Positions 23,922 to 32,146 are shown, counted from the first letter of the stretch. The stretch is DNA of 35,869 nt from a bacterium (GCA_024228115.1 JAAETT010000133.1:1-35869), one strand, 5' to 3'. Made by a program: numbers and translations. Notes: generated by a model not told the origin, from the letters alone.

Positions 23922-23955
23922 GGCCCCCGGCGGCGACTGAACTCCGCCGGGGGCC
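23922..23955. repeat. GC-rich hairpin in the ArsA-operon leader
   Basis: GGCCCCCGGCGG (23922-23933) and CCGCCGGGGGCC (23944-23955) are a 12-bp perfect inverted repeat with a 10-nt loop. A second smaller hairpin (GGCCGAAGCCCC, 23903-23914, and neighbours) lies beside it. It is 50 nt upstream of the zinc-ribbon start codon and would be part of its mRNA leader. Confidence 0.6.
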
Positions 23956-23985
23956 ATGGGGGGTGGACGCGGGGTGGGGGCGTGC

Positions 23986-24004
23986 CTTCATCTCGAGAAT
24001 GAAG
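23986..24004. promoter_or_regulatory. Operator-like dyad in the ArsA-operon upstream region
   Basis: CTTCAT (23986-23991) and ATGAAG (23999-24004) flank a CTCGAGA centre, giving a 19-bp dyad. It lies about 115 nt upstream of the zinc-ribbon start. No cognate regulator is in the window; a repressor site is inference only. Confidence 0.25.
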
Positions 24005-24040
24005 AAACCACCTGGATGTGACGGTTCCGGTCATGGGAGC

Positions 24041-24069
24041 GAAAAAAAACCGAAAATCTCGCATTCGGT
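24041..24069 (-). terminator. Hairpin plus T8 tract upstream of the ArsA operon
   Basis: On the minus strand ACCGAA (24069-24064), a 9-nt loop and TTCGGT (24054-24049) are followed by seven further T residues (run 24049-24042). No minus-strand gene ends upstream nearby, so it would terminate read-through toward the operon, or act as an attenuator if the promoter is further up. On the plus strand it lies in the leader of the barrel gene. The rest of 23872-24112 has no gene I can support. Confidence 0.45.
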
Positions 24070-24112
24070 GGGAAGAGGCCTAGGATTGCGGCCCCGAAGA
24101 AGAGGAAAATCC

Positions 24113-24667
24113 ATGGATCTCAGCCTGCTTGGCCCGCTCGCTCCCCTAGCTGGAACCTGGGAGGGCAATGAAGGAATCGACCTCGCCTTCTCCTACGGCG
24201 AGGGCGGGGCGAAGGAGACTCCGTTCCGCGAGCGCATGACCTTCGAGCCCTTCGGTCCCGTCGTGAACGGCTCACAGCAGCTGTATGGCCTCGACTACCG
24301 CACCACTGCCTGGCCGATCGGCGAGGAGGAGGCGTTCCACATGGAGGTCGGTTACTGGCTGTGGGATGCGGCGGCCAGCCAGGTGATGCGCTGCTTCATG
24401 GTGCCGCGTGGCTCGACCATCCTGGCCGGCGGCACGGCGGCCGCAGACGCAAGCGTGCTGGAGATGCAGGCCGAGGTGGGATCGGAGACCTTCGGCGTGC
24501 TCTCGAATCCGCATCTTGCGAAGGCCGCGCGTTGCGTGCGCTACGACCTGAAAGTGCGCATCGAAGCCGACGACTGCTTCTCCTACGAAGAAGACACGGT
24601 CTTGCAGCTCCGCCCGGTAGATGGCCTCTTCCACCACACGGATCGCAATCGCCTGCGTCGGGCCTGA
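24113..24667 (+). CDS. Heme-binding beta-barrel (nitrobindin/FABP-like) protein
   Basis: 184 residues. The N-terminal LAPLAGTWEGNEG, FRERMTFEPFGPVVNGSQQLYGLDY, FHMEVGYWLWD and a C-terminal HHTDRNRLRR follow the THAP4/nitrobindin lipocalin-like barrel, which binds heme with a C-terminal His in some members. The heme ligand position cannot be assigned with confidence here. The ATG at 24113 has GAGGA 6-7 nt upstream. An 85-bp gap without gene follows before the LLM gene. Ligand unknown. Confidence 0.75.
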   Translation: MDLSLLGPLAPLAGTWEGNEGIDLAFSYGEGGAKETPFRERMTFEPFGPVVNGSQQLYGLDYRTTAWPIGEEEAFHMEVGYWLWDAAASQVMRCFMVPRGSTILAGGTAAADASVLEMQAEVGSETFGVLSNPHLAKAARCVRYDLKVRIEADDCFSYEEDTVLQLRPVDGLFHHTDRNRLRRA

Positions 24668-24752
24668 TCCCGAGCCTTCCGGGCGATCGGGGACGGCGCC
24701 CGGGAGAAGAGCCGTGCCAGCGTCCAGGCAGGGTCGCCGGTAGCATACCGCC

Positions 24753-25766
24753 ATGAGAAACGGACTCATCCTCATCACGGGTTCGGCACGGGGCGACGTC
24801 GAGCTCGCCATTCGCGCCGAGGAGAAGGGTTTCGACTCGGTCTTCACGATCGAGTTCTTCAATCGACACGGGTACGTGCCGTTGGCGGCGATTGCCCAGG
24901 CCACCTCGCGCATTCGCATCGGCACTGGCATCGCGAACGCGTTCACGCGCAGCCCGCTCCTGCACGCCAGCGCCGCGATGGATCTCGATGAGCTGTCGGA
25001 GGGGCGCATGGTGCTGGGCCTCGGCAGCGCGACCAAGCGCATGAACGAAGATTGGTTCGGCATGCCCTTCTCCGCGCCGGCGGCGCGCATGGAGGAGCTG
25101 GTGAATCTCCTGCGCGCGGCATTCACCGCGCAAAAAGGAGGAGGCTTCCGTTTCGAGGGCGAGTTCTGGGACTTGAAGGTGCCGATCTACGCCAGGCCCG
25201 GTGCGGCGCGGGAACAGATCCCGATCTGGATCGCTGCGGTGAACCGGGGGATGATCCGCGCGGCGGGGCACGTAGCAGACGGGCTGGTCGGCCATCCCAT
25301 CGCAACCCGCCGCTGGCACCGGGAGGTGACGTTGCCCGGGCTGCGAAAGGGAGAGACTTCGGCAGGCCGAGAGGAAGGAGCCTGTCTCCTCGCACCGTAT
25401 GTCGTCTGCGTGATTGCGGATTCCCGGGAGCAGGCATTGCGTGAGGCGAAGGGACAGATCGGTTTCTACTACACGACGAAGCTCTACCACTCGATCCTCG
25501 ATCTGCATGGCCTGCGGCACATCGGCGAGGCCTGCTCTGCGGCACTCCGAAAGTTCGACACGAAAGCGATGGCCGAAGCGATCCCGGACGACCTGGTGGA
25601 CGAGATCGCCATCGCATGCACGCCGGATGAAGCCCAGGACCGCCTCGACCAGTGGAAGGATCTGACCGACGATCCGCTCTTCTATCCGCCCTCGATCGGC
25701 GTCCGGCCGGAACGCGTGCTCGAAAACGCCCATACGATTCTCGACGTCTTCGGCAGCCACGGATGA
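24753..25766 (+). CDS. LLM-class (F420-type) oxidoreductase
   Basis: 337 residues. AIRAEEKGFDSVFTIEFFNRHGYVPLAAIAQATSRIRIGTGIANAFTRSPLLHASAAMDLDELSEGRMVLGLGSA is the classic luciferase-like pattern, followed by MEELVNLLRAAFTAQKGG and IPIWIAAVNRGMIRAAGHVADGLVGHP. F420 dependence is inferred from family. Its stop overlaps the start of the hotdog thioesterase (ATGA), suggesting function with an acyl-CoA pathway. It is not closely similar to the LLM protein at 11599. Confidence 0.88.
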   Translation: MRNGLILITGSARGDVELAIRAEEKGFDSVFTIEFFNRHGYVPLAAIAQATSRIRIGTGIANAFTRSPLLHASAAMDLDELSEGRMVLGLGSATKRMNEDWFGMPFSAPAARMEELVNLLRAAFTAQKGGGFRFEGEFWDLKVPIYARPGAAREQIPIWIAAVNRGMIRAAGHVADGLVGHPIATRRWHREVTLPGLRKGETSAGREEGACLLAPYVVCVIADSREQALREAKGQIGFYYTTKLYHSILDLHGLRHIGEACSAALRKFDTKAMAEAIPDDLVDEIAIACTPDEAQDRLDQWKDLTDDPLFYPPSIGVRPERVLENAHTILDVFGSHG

Positions 25767-26503
25767 GCAGCGGTTCGGGTGATCCGGACGACAGCGTTCG
25801 CAGACGATCGTTCAAGCTCCGTTGGGAGGTGAATCAGTTCCCCGTCTCGGGCGTATGGTCGGTTCGGCGGCGCCTGGCCAAGGCCATGCGCGCTGTGATC
25901 GAAAAGCTGGTCACCAGTGACGCACCGGAGAACGAGTTGGAAATCGCTGCCGAGCGACTCGAGGAATACGCAGAGCGGCTCGCCTCCCACCCACAGCGCC
26001 AACGCTACCTGGGTTTTTCGGAAGCCGCCGTCGCCGACCCGGATGCGGAGAACCCCCCGCCCGACGGCGGTGGCCATTTCGATTTCAGTCCACTGATCGG
26101 CCCGTCGAACCCCCTCGCGCCGCCCATCGAGATGACCTCCGACGAACACGACACGGTCCACGGCACGGTGAACTTCGGTTCGGCCTACGAGGGTCCGCCC
26201 GGATGCGTGCACGGCGGCTACATCGCCGCGGCCTTCGATGAAGTGCTGGGCTATGCCGAGACCTTCTCCGGCCAGCCCGGAATGACAGGCACGCTGACCA
26301 CCCGCTACCGAAGCCCAACACCGCTACATACCGAGCTTCGCTTCGAAGCACGCGTCGATCGCATCGAAGGCCGAAAGATCTTCGTGAACGGAACCCTCCA
26401 CGCCGGCGACCGCCTCTGCGCAGAGGCCGACGCCATCTTCATCAGCAGCCACCCCGGCGCATTCGCCAAACTCCTCGCCGAGCGCAACGTCCGCCAACCC
26501 TGA
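25763..26503 (+). CDS. PaaI-like hotdog-fold thioesterase
   Basis: 246 residues. The C-terminal half has the hotdog pattern VHGTVNFGSAYEGPPGCVHGGYIAAAFDEVLGYAE, with the HGG(Y/W) motif before the central helix and Asp/Glu in DEVLGY, then LTTRYRSPTPLHTELRFEARVDRIEGRKIFVNGTL. This is the PaaI/THEM4-like single-hotdog type that cleaves acyl-CoA. The N-terminal 100 residues are helical and unrecognised. ATG overlaps the LLM stop by 4 bp. It converges with the acyl-CoA synthetase with a 9-bp gap. Confidence 0.86.
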   Translation: MSSGSGDPDDSVRRRSFKLRWEVNQFPVSGVWSVRRRLAKAMRAVIEKLVTSDAPENELEIAAERLEEYAERLASHPQRQRYLGFSEAAVADPDAENPPPDGGGHFDFSPLIGPSNPLAPPIEMTSDEHDTVHGTVNFGSAYEGPPGCVHGGYIAAAFDEVLGYAETFSGQPGMTGTLTTRYRSPTPLHTELRFEARVDRIEGRKIFVNGTLHAGDRLCAEADAIFISSHPGAFAKLLAERNVRQP

Positions 26504-26512
26504 CTCTCTCGA

Positions 26513-28003
26513 CTAGCGAAGCTCCCGCTTGAGGATCTTGCCGGTGGGGCCTTTCGGCAGGGTGTCGATGATTTCGACGTGGCGAGGATATTTGTAGGCG
26601 GCGAGGTTCTGTTTGCAATAGGCGATCAGCTCCTCGGAAGTCACTTGTTGGTCCTTTCCGAGGGCCACGAAAGCCTTCACCTCTTCGCCATGGCTCTCAT
26701 GAGGAATTCCGATCACGGCAGCCTCGACGATCGCCGGATGGGCGTAGAGCACTTCCTCGACCTCACGCGGATAGACGTTGAAACCGCCGCGCAGGATCAT
26801 GTCCTTCACCCGATCGACGATACGGTAGCTCCCGCCCGGATCCCGGATACCGATATCGCCGGAATGGAACCAGCCGTTGCGCATGGTCTCGGCCGTGGCC
26901 TCCGGGCGGTTCCAATAGCCCTTCATGATGTTATGGCCGCGAATGCAGATCTCTCCGCGCTCGCCATCCGGCAGGGGCTGATCCTTGTCATCGAGGATCG
27001 CCATCTCCACGCCCCATACCGGGTAACCGATCGAACCCGGCGTGCGGGGACGGTTCAGTTGGTTGAAGCTCGCGACGGGCGAGGTTTCCGAAAGCCCGTA
27101 GCCCTCGAGAACATCGACGCCGAACTTCGCCTCGAAGGCCTTCATCACCTCGACCGGCATTGGTGCACCGCCGGCCATGCAATATCGCACAGACGAGAGA
27201 TCGGGCGGACGGGCACCCTCGTGGTGCAACAGGGCGAAGTACATCGTCGGCACGCCGGCGAAGAGCGTCACCTTGTCGCGCTCGATGATCTCGATCGCCT
27301 CTTCCGGCGTAAAGCGCGGAAGCAGGGTGAAGGTCCCACCGGTGGCAATCGTCGCGTTCTGGATGCAGGTCTGCCCGAACGAGTGAAAGAGCGGCAAGGT
27401 CGCGAGAGCCACATCGTCTTCACCGAGCGGCAGAAGCTTCGGCACCACGACCGAGCAGTTCACGAAGAGATTCGCGTGGCTGAGTTCGGCGCCCTTGGGC
27501 TTGCCCGTGGTTCCGGAAGTGTAGAGGATGACGGCGGTATCATCGGGGCCCGTGGCATGCAGGGTTTCGACCGGCGACGCAGCCGCCATGGCGGGGAGAT
27601 CGGTCTGGCCATCTCCGTCACTCCACGCCACCGGAACGCCTGCGCCCTCGGCTCCCTTCCGCGCGGGTTCCGCGAACAAAGGATGGGCGACGAGCAACTG
27701 CGCGCCGGAATCCTCGATGTGGTAGGTGACTTCCGGCGCGGAGAGCAACACGTTCAGAGGCACCACCGCGCAACCGGCATACAGGATGCCGTAGTAGGCA
27801 ATCGTGAACTCGGGGACGTTCGGAACCATCAGCGCGACCTGGTTGCCAGGCTCGATGCCGCGTTCATGCAGACTCGCCGCAACCCCGCGCGCCGCACGGT
27901 CGAGCTCTGCGTAGCTCACGCTGCGCTCACCGAGACGAATGGCAGGGTGGTCCGGGCGGCCGTGGGCGGCCGCCATCAGGATGGATCCGAGGTTCAGGCT
28001 CAT
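26513..28003 (-). CDS. Acyl-CoA synthetase (AMP-binding, FadD-like)
   Basis: 496 residues. Motif A3 ILYTSGTTGKPKGAELSH, A5 EGYGLSETSPVASF, A7 GWFHSGDIG, A8 VDRVKDMILRGGFNVYPREVEEVLYAHP, and the C-terminal catalytic Lys in PKGPTGKILKRELR are all visible. It adenylates a carboxylic acid then makes the CoA thioester. The ATG at 28003 has AGGAGA 6 nt upstream; the frame is open to 28159 but lacks support. Chain-length preference is not readable. It is divergent from the panE-like gene, 55 bp between starts. Confidence 0.93.
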   Translation of the reverse strand: MSLNLGSILMAAAHGRPDHPAIRLGERSVSYAELDRAARGVAASLHERGIEPGNQVALMVPNVPEFTIAYYGILYAGCAVVPLNVLLSAPEVTYHIEDSGAQLLVAHPLFAEPARKGAEGAGVPVAWSDGDGQTDLPAMAAASPVETLHATGPDDTAVILYTSGTTGKPKGAELSHANLFVNCSVVVPKLLPLGEDDVALATLPLFHSFGQTCIQNATIATGGTFTLLPRFTPEEAIEIIERDKVTLFAGVPTMYFALLHHEGARPPDLSSVRYCMAGGAPMPVEVMKAFEAKFGVDVLEGYGLSETSPVASFNQLNRPRTPGSIGYPVWGVEMAILDDKDQPLPDGERGEICIRGHNIMKGYWNRPEATAETMRNGWFHSGDIGIRDPGGSYRIVDRVKDMILRGGFNVYPREVEEVLYAHPAIVEAAVIGIPHESHGEEVKAFVALGKDQQVTSEELIAYCKQNLAAYKYPRHVEIIDTLPKGPTGKILKRELR

Positions 28004-28058
28004 GGCATCTCCTGGCTGGGAAGCCCACTCTACACTGGCGTGCGGAGGGTGCCCATCT

Positions 28059-29021
28059 GTGAATGTGATCGTGTACGGTGCCGGGGCGGTCGGCCTCGGC
28101 CTGGCCAGCGCGCTACTCGAAGCCGGAAGAGAAGTGGCGCTCGTCGCTCGACCGGCCACGGCGGCCGCCCTCCAGGAACGAGGCCTTCGGCGCAGCGGGA
28201 TCTTCGGCGAAATCGTCCACCCACCCCAGAGCTTTCGGGTTGCGACAACCCTCGAAGAACTCCCCCATCAGTCGCCCGACTTCGTCCTGGTGGCGACGAA
28301 ATCCTTCGACTCGGCAGCGACCGCAGAGAGCCTGGCGTCCTCCGGGCGAATCGGGACGGCAACCCGCATCGTGTTGTGCCAGAACGGCTGGGGGAACGCG
28401 GCACACTTCACGGCTCTCTTTCCCGAACGCCAGGTGTGGAACGCCCGAATCATCACCGGCTTTCGAAGGCCAGCGTCCCATCACGTCGAGATCACGGTGC
28501 ACGCCGAACCCGTTCGCATCGGAAGCCTGTTCGGCGAAGCCTCGCAAGCGATCTCCGCGCTCTGCGCCGCAATCCATCAGGGTGGCCTTCCCTGTGACGC
28601 GACCGACCGGATCGCCCAGGACTTGTGGGCAAAGCTCTTGTACAACGGCCTGCTGAATCCGTTGGGTGCGATCTTCGAGGTCTCCTACGGGGAAATCGGG
28701 AAGAGTGAAGCGGCCTGCGACATCCTGCGCGCCCTCGCTCACGAGATCTTCGACGTCATGCAGGCCTCCGGCTACGCGACCCATTGGCCCGATGCGGACG
28801 CCTATCTCGAGCATTTCTTCACAGTCCTGCTTCCGCCGACCGCCGCGCACGAATCCTCGACGCTGCAGGACCTGCGCGCCGGCAAGCGCACCGAGATCGA
28901 TGCGCTTACCGGCGCCGTCGTCCGCCTCGGCGAGGAGCGCGCCATACCCGTTCCGGTGAACCGCACGCTCCTCGCCATGGTGAAGTTCATCGAGACGCGT
29001 CGCCGCTCGAATCCGAAGTAG
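28059..29021 (+). CDS. 2-dehydropantoate 2-reductase family protein
   Basis: 320 residues. NADP-binding VIVYGAGAVGLGLASALLEAG is at the N-terminus; FVLVATKSFDSAAT, VLCQNGWGN, and the helical C-terminal domain KLLYNGLLNPLGAIFEVSYGEI with RAGKRTEIDALTGAVVRLGEE fit ketopantoate reductase (PanE/ApbA). Lys of AKLLYN and the late Glu are conserved. It reduces ketopantoate to pantoate in pantothenate synthesis. GGAGGG 9 nt upstream supports the GTG at 28059. It overlaps the convergent PspA-like gene by 35 bp. Paralogues of this family can have other substrates. Confidence 0.88.
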   Translation: MNVIVYGAGAVGLGLASALLEAGREVALVARPATAAALQERGLRRSGIFGEIVHPPQSFRVATTLEELPHQSPDFVLVATKSFDSAATAESLASSGRIGTATRIVLCQNGWGNAAHFTALFPERQVWNARIITGFRRPASHHVEITVHAEPVRIGSLFGEASQAISALCAAIHQGGLPCDATDRIAQDLWAKLLYNGLLNPLGAIFEVSYGEIGKSEAACDILRALAHEIFDVMQASGYATHWPDADAYLEHFFTVLLPPTAAHESSTLQDLRAGKRTEIDALTGAVVRLGEERAIPVPVNRTLLAMVKFIETRRRSNPK

Positions 29022-29733
29022 GCGCCCGGGGCTCGGGAGCGACGCCCTCGGAGGAAGCGGGGGCGGACCCCGCCTCGAAGCGCCGCAGCGCCTCTTCCGC
29101 GAGTTCCGCCTGCTCCTCTTCGTCCTCTTCGAGGGCCGGGAGATCGATGCATCCCTGGGCGACGCGCGTGCGGCCCACGGCCACCTCCCTCTGCTCCTCC
29201 AGCTTCTCCTGCACCCGATCGAGGGTGCCGTCGCAGAGCCCGATGCGGCCCTGCATCGAGGCCGCCATCTCCGAGAGTTCGGCCTGGGCGCGTTGGATCT
29301 TCACGCCGCTGATGGTGCGCTTCAGGCCCTCGAGTTTGGCACGAGCCGTGTCGACCGCCGCGTCCCGGGATTTCACCAGATTGCGATACGTCTCCTCGGC
29401 TTGTTCGAGTTGCCCGCGTAGCTCTTCGCGTTCCTCACCAACGGCTTCGAGTCTCAACGCCAGTTCCGCAGCACGCTCGCGCTTGCCAGCCTCGAGAAAG
29501 CGTTCGACCCGCGTGCGGAGCGTCACTTCCTCTTTCCCAAGCAACTCGCGACGGGCACGCAGACGCTCACAGAGCCCGGCATGGCCCGCCAGGTGTCGGT
29601 TGTACTGGGCAATCTGGATGCGCAGCTGTTCGCGCTCGTAGTCGAGCACCGCCTCGGGGTGCTGGGCTTCGAGCTCGGAAACCGCATGACCACTGATCGC
29701 CGCAAACATTCGTCGGATACGTAGGCCCAACAT
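28987..29733 (-). CDS. PspA/IM30-like coiled-coil protein
   Basis: 248 residues, nearly all helical with charged heptads (about 20-190). The N-terminus (LRIRRMFAAISGHAVSELEAQHPEAVLDYEREQLRIQIAQYNRHLAGHAGLCERL) follows the PspA/IM30 layout of an amphipathic start then helix 1; it ends in an acidic Pro/Ala/Ser tail. PspA-type proteins polymerise on membranes and maintain integrity. The ATG at 29733 overlaps the upstream stop as TGATG with GGAGG 7 nt upstream. Adjacent YiaAB-like protein and the sigma-54 promoter support the assignment; homology to PspA is inferred, as divergence is large. Confidence 0.72.
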   Translation of the reverse strand: MLGLRIRRMFAAISGHAVSELEAQHPEAVLDYEREQLRIQIAQYNRHLAGHAGLCERLRARRELLGKEEVTLRTRVERFLEAGKRERAAELALRLEAVGEEREELRGQLEQAEETYRNLVKSRDAAVDTARAKLEGLKRTISGVKIQRAQAELSEMAASMQGRIGLCDGTLDRVQEKLEEQREVAVGRTRVAQGCIDLPALEEDEEEQAELAEEALRRFEAGSAPASSEGVAPEPRAPTSDSSGDASR

Positions 29734-30014
29734 CAAGCCGCCTCCTCGCCGTACTCACGCAGCATGCGTTCCGTCCGCGCTTCGCTGATCTGATTCGTCA
29801 TCTTCTCGCGTTCGTGTTGGTCGCGGAGCGTCTTGGCGAGCGTGAAACAGGACGAGACCGTGAAGTAGAGGCCAACCCCCAGGTAGCCCTTCACCCAGAT
29901 ATCGACCGGCAGGTAGAGCACGCCGACGGTGGTCAGGGCAAGGGCAAGGCCGAAGGACAGCCATACCTGCATGCGCCAGGCCTGTGTATCGAGATCCATC
30001 AGTTTTCGTTCCAT
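29733..30014 (-). CDS. YiaA/YiaB-like two-helix membrane protein
   Basis: 93 residues. Two membrane helices (about 16-36 and 42-62) with LPVDIWVKGYLGVGLYFTVSSCFTLAKTLRDQHE match the YiaAB two-helix domain (KG and the K-x-RD-x-E end). The tail is charged and helical. Start ATG at 30014 has AAGGAA 7 nt upstream. The TGATG overlap couples it to the PspA-like gene. YiaAB proteins occur next to PspA in other bacteria, so they probably form a membrane-stress unit. Confidence 0.8.
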   Translation of the reverse strand: MERKLMDLDTQAWRMQVWLSFGLALALTTVGVLYLPVDIWVKGYLGVGLYFTVSSCFTLAKTLRDQHEREKMTNQISEARTERMLREYGEEAA

Positions 30015-30068
30015 GGGGATTCCTTTCGAGGGAGAGGGTTCGGGTCGAATCGAGTCCTTGCGTTGCGT

Positions 30069-30084
30069 TGCACCGAGCGTGCCA
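30069..30084 (-). promoter_or_regulatory. Sigma-54 promoter of the YiaAB-PspA operon
   Basis: On the minus strand TGGCACGCTCGGTGCA fits the consensus TGGCACG-N4-TTGCA at all but one base (G for the first T of TTGCA); the invariant GG (-24) and GC (-12) are correctly spaced. Transcription would start near 30057, giving a leader of about 43 nt to the ATG at 30014. A dyad GGCTCC-N10-GGAGCC (30086-30107) lies just upstream and could bind an activator. The rest of 30085-30249 contains no gene I can support. Confidence 0.75.
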
Positions 30085-30249
30085 AGGCTCCGGACGCTCG
30101 TGGAGCCCCTACGCGAGCAGGCGAGAGCAAGCCATGCCCTCTTGCGTGCAGTGGATGTACGGCAACTCCAGCCAGGGCTACGTCAGCGGCCGAGAGAGGC
30201 CCTGGCGAAACGGCACGCTGCTTGCTCAATGACAAGGCGAGGAGACCCC

Positions 30250-31119
30250 ATGAAACACACGATCACGAAGGTCCGCGTCCTTGGTCAGGAAATTCCCGTT
30301 TGCGAGTGGTTGTCCGAAGGAGGGCCGACGCTCCTCTTTCTGCACGGCTTCGGACGCCACCCCGCGCAATACGGAATGGTCCACGCGCTCGCTCGGGATC
30401 ACGGGTTCCGCGTACTCGCGCCCTTCCTCTACCCGAACAACTCGTTGGCTGAGCCTCCGCGCAGCTTCCGTGCATGCGTTGCACTCACGCGTGCCGTGGT
30501 GCGCGAGCTCGAGAATGAAGGCGAACTCCTGGCTGGCTACAGCGTCGTCGGACACTCGACAGGCGCTGGTGTTGCCCAATGTCTTGCCGATTCGACACCA
30601 CGGCCCGGGGCGATCCTCGCGCTCAATCCGGTGCTACCGGTGACATACGGTCCTTCGGGCTTCCTGGCCCGATCCGCGTGCATCACGGGCAACCAGCTGT
30701 TGGGCCGTACGGGTTCTGCCTTCCGTGGGTGGGCGCTCATGCTTCGCCATGGCGGAACGATGCTCGCGAATCTGGCACGTAAGCTCGACGTGACGTGGTC
30801 CCTGGCGACGAACCTGTCCAGGCTTCAGCTGCAGGAGTATCGGCTCCTCTACGATAGCTGGGGCCAACGCGGCGTTCGATTCGATGTACCCACCGCCATC
30901 TTCCAATCCCAGCGCGATGAGTTCTTTCGCATTCCACGCGATCTTCGCGCCTGGATGGGCCTGGTGTTCGAGAACTTCGAGATCCGCCGGCTTCGCGATG
31001 TGCGAGGCCACGAATGGCCGCTGATGCATCCGGACCTGGCCGCACAGAAGGTCTCGGCCTGGCTCGTGGCCCGGAGCCGATCGAGGAGTGCAGAATCCCT
31101 GTTTCAGTTGACTGCCTAA
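30250..31119 (+). CDS. Alpha/beta hydrolase
   Basis: 289 residues. TLLFLHGFGRHPAQYG is the oxyanion segment, the nucleophile elbow is VVGHSTGAG, and a late catalytic His is in RGHEWPLMHP; Asp is in QSQRDEFF. A cap domain of about 80 residues follows the nucleophile. The ATG at 30250 has GAGGAG about 6 nt upstream. It is divergent from the YiaAB gene. No substrate can be assigned. The 86-bp gap to the kinase gene is empty. Confidence 0.83.
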   Translation: MKHTITKVRVLGQEIPVCEWLSEGGPTLLFLHGFGRHPAQYGMVHALARDHGFRVLAPFLYPNNSLAEPPRSFRACVALTRAVVRELENEGELLAGYSVVGHSTGAGVAQCLADSTPRPGAILALNPVLPVTYGPSGFLARSACITGNQLLGRTGSAFRGWALMLRHGGTMLANLARKLDVTWSLATNLSRLQLQEYRLLYDSWGQRGVRFDVPTAIFQSQRDEFFRIPRDLRAWMGLVFENFEIRRLRDVRGHEWPLMHPDLAAQKVSAWLVARSRSRSAESLFQLTA

Positions 31120-31205
31120 CAAGATCCCACGTGCGAGCCGTGGCTGCTGGCAGCAGAGAAGCTGATAGACTCCGTGCCAACGGGAACGGAAGGAGCAGAA
31201 GGCGC

Positions 31206-32117
31206 ATGGCGGCGGAGGATCTCGACCCCTGGCGCGAGGAACTTGCGGGCTTCCTGACGGGAGCCTTTGGCGAGCTCCCCGAGCAACCTCTCTCGCTTCT
31301 TCGCCCGGCCACACAGCGCGCCGACGATGTGATGAAGCTCCGGATTCGTGATGTCCGGGGCCGAACCGTCGCAGTGGCTCTCTGCTCTTCTCCCGAATGG
31401 CCGGATATGGTGGCCCGCGCGGTGAAGCGCGCACGCCAGGCCTTTGACGCCCTGGGCGAGGAACTCGGCAGCGCAGTGCTCCTGCCGGAACACGAGGGAG
31501 TCCGGGATGGAAGGTCCTATGCGGTCCTCCCCTTCTGTGAGCCGCTTGGCACGAAGCGCCTGCTCTGGCCCATACAACGGTCCCGAATCGGCAGCGCCGT
31601 CGGGAGCTGGCTCGCTGCAAGTGCCGCGCAAACCTCCCGTCCGCTCGAACGGGAAGAACTGGAGTCGAACTTCCGCAACCCGCTCCAGGCGCTCTCGGCG
31701 ATGAAGGGCGTCTCAGCACGGCTTCAAGATGCAGCTGCCCACGCGCTGGCCCGCCTGGACGATGCTGCCTGGATTCCCAGACACGCCGTGATGCACGGTG
31801 ATCTCTGGGAGGCGAACGTTCTGATCAGCGAGAACCGTCATGGCTTCGTGCTCATCGACTGGGCTGGATCCAAGACCGACGGTTACGGGATCTTCGATCT
31901 GGTGCGCTGGGCCACCTCCATGCGCTTTCCGAGCCGGAAGCTCCGAGCAGAACTAGCCACCCACTGCGAGCACCTGGAGTGTGACCTCGAGGATGCTCGT
32001 TCTCACCTGCTGGCTTCGCTTGCCGATCTCGGAATGAACCTGGACCAGTTTCCGCGCAATGAGTTTTCGGCGATGGCCGACCGCTGCCTCGACACCCTGG
32101 AGCGAGCCGAGAGCTGA
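31206..32117 (+). CDS. APH/choline-kinase-like phosphotransferase
   Basis: 303 residues. The catalytic loop HGDLWEANVLI (Asp and Asn of HGDxxxxN) and LIDWAG (metal Asp) are typical of the aminoglycoside phosphotransferase fold. The N-lobe strand (RTVAVALCSSPEW) lacks the Lys usually found in beta-3, so activity is less certain. Start ATG at 31206 has AGGAG about 10 nt upstream. Substrate unknown; ordinary housekeeping kinases (homoserine, choline, macrolide) share this fold. Confidence 0.72.
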   Translation: MAAEDLDPWREELAGFLTGAFGELPEQPLSLLRPATQRADDVMKLRIRDVRGRTVAVALCSSPEWPDMVARAVKRARQAFDALGEELGSAVLLPEHEGVRDGRSYAVLPFCEPLGTKRLLWPIQRSRIGSAVGSWLAASAAQTSRPLEREELESNFRNPLQALSAMKGVSARLQDAAAHALARLDDAAWIPRHAVMHGDLWEANVLISENRHGFVLIDWAGSKTDGYGIFDLVRWATSMRFPSRKLRAELATHCEHLECDLEDARSHLLASLADLGMNLDQFPRNEFSAMADRCLDTLERAES

Positions 32118-32124
32118 ACGGACG

Positions 32125-32142
32125 CCGGGCGTGACAGCCCGG
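32125..32142. terminator. Hairpin between convergent genes
   Basis: CCGGGC (32125-32130) pairs with GCCCGG (32137-32142) around a 6-nt loop, in the 29-bp gap between the kinase and pyrE stops. There is no T-tract on either side, so termination is possible but not assured. Confidence 0.4.
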
Positions 32143-32146
32143 GCCG

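Noticed and set aside
23872-23991. Upstream extension of the zinc-ribbon ORF
   Set aside because: The extended part is Pro/Arg-rich and crosses the GC hairpin; the ATG at 23871 has an ideal AAGGAG.
30134-30232. 32-codon ORF before the alpha/beta hydrolase
   Set aside because: No convincing ribosome site or recognisable protein; likely chance in the promoter region.
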